A stretch of 64,000 nt of DNA from Bacillus sp. HMF5848 (GTDB taxonomy: Bacteria > Bacillota > Bacilli > Bacillales > HMF5848). Positions within the stretch are counted from its first letter, which is position 1. Each line of letters opens with the position of its first letter. The position numbers were made by a program, and so were the translations under genes. Positions 63,901 to 64,000 of this stretch are shown here, piece after piece. The stretch spans positions 172,501 to 236,500 of the forward strand of contig NZ_RWIV01000001.1 in NCBI RefSeq assembly GCF_003944835.1, written 5' to 3'. The notes under the pieces are model-generated. The model saw only the letters and a program-made list of their open reading frames with translations. It made no database searches and was not told the origin of the DNA.

Positions 63901-64000
63901 ACTGCGCCCTCCCTAGTATTACTATTCCAAAAACGACACATCCATTAAATAGTAACGACAACGAACTGTAAATAAAGAAAAATGCGGGCTGAAATCCAAA
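63887..64000 (-). CDS. Possible C-terminal end of a membrane protein, cut by the window edge
   Basis: Of the three minus-strand frames entering from the right edge, only one stays open to the next gene: it encodes a hydrophobic 37-residue segment ending GCVVFGIVILGRAQYDLY and stops 14 nt inside the zinc-ribbon gene. The ribosome binding site of that gene lies within it. Too short to identify. Confidence 0.35.
   Translation of the reverse strand, partial: FGFQPAFFFIYSSLSLLFNGCVVFGIVILGRAQYDLY

Overview
The window comes from a low-GC, endospore-forming member of the Bacillaceae. The block sigW-rsiW-cdaA-cdaR-glmM-(glmS ribozyme)-glmS is the classic Bacillus order. There are also a GerA-type germination receptor operon, two Spo0E-like phosphatase genes, SigW, CodY, Zur, CzrA and CcpA-like sites, and frequent GTG, TTG and probable CTG starts. 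I cannot name the species from sequence alone. No rRNA or tRNA gene was seen.

Layout. (1) 1-8.9 kb is core: arginase, a small Spo0E-like gene, the SigW/RsiW envelope-stress pair with its autoregulatory promoter, then the c-di-AMP and cell-wall precursor genes cdaA, cdaR, glmM and the ribozyme-controlled glmS. (2) 9-22 kb is mixed: an NmrA-like oxidoreductase plus flavin reductase pair behind TetR-type operators, ilvD with a CodY box, prfC, a methyltransferase, a membrane acyltransferase, the zinc-efflux operon czrA-czcD, an ECF-promoter-driven secreted beta-propeller protein and a nitroreductase. (3) 22.4-36.3 kb is a carbohydrate island: LplBC/YtcP-like permeases and a binding lipoprotein, the YesM/YesN-type two-component pair, an IS remnant with an interspersed repeat, then a GH94/GH161-like phosphorylase, a GH30 and a GH16 enzyme. 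None of the three enzymes has a signal peptide, which suggests that imported beta-glucan oligosaccharides are broken down inside the cell. (4) 36.4-41.7 kb is the deoxynucleoside locus deoR-nupC-pdp-deoC-xapX-like-cdd. (5) 41.8-46.1 kb holds a LmrA/YxaF-like TetR regulator with a small membrane protein and a second NmrA-like gene, another Spo0E-like gene, and a YtrA-like GntR-ABC exporter operon behind a perfect inverted repeat. (6) 46.2-57.2 kb has a SulP transporter with a universal stress protein, two small genes, a gerA-C-B operon whose A subunit carries a long repetitive tail, an amidase and a pRiA4b-ORF3-like protein. (7) 57.4-64 kb has a zinc-binding lipoprotein with a His/Glu tandem repeat and a Zur box inside its promoter, a LysM-M14 peptidase, a YitT protein, an SLH-anchored 5'-nucleotidase, a lipoprotein and a zinc-ribbon membrane protein.

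The most interesting inference is a small regulon. Four operators matching the LmrA/YxaF (QdoR) box of B. subtilis lie at two loci 32 kb apart, each with a paralogous NmrA-like gene. The TetR regulator sits at the second locus. This points to an undescribed flavonoid- or aromatic-responsive reductase system. Other points worth attention are the apparently fully intracellular beta-glucan phosphorolysis locus, the repetitive tail of the germinant receptor A subunit, and an unassigned structured leader in front of cdaA.
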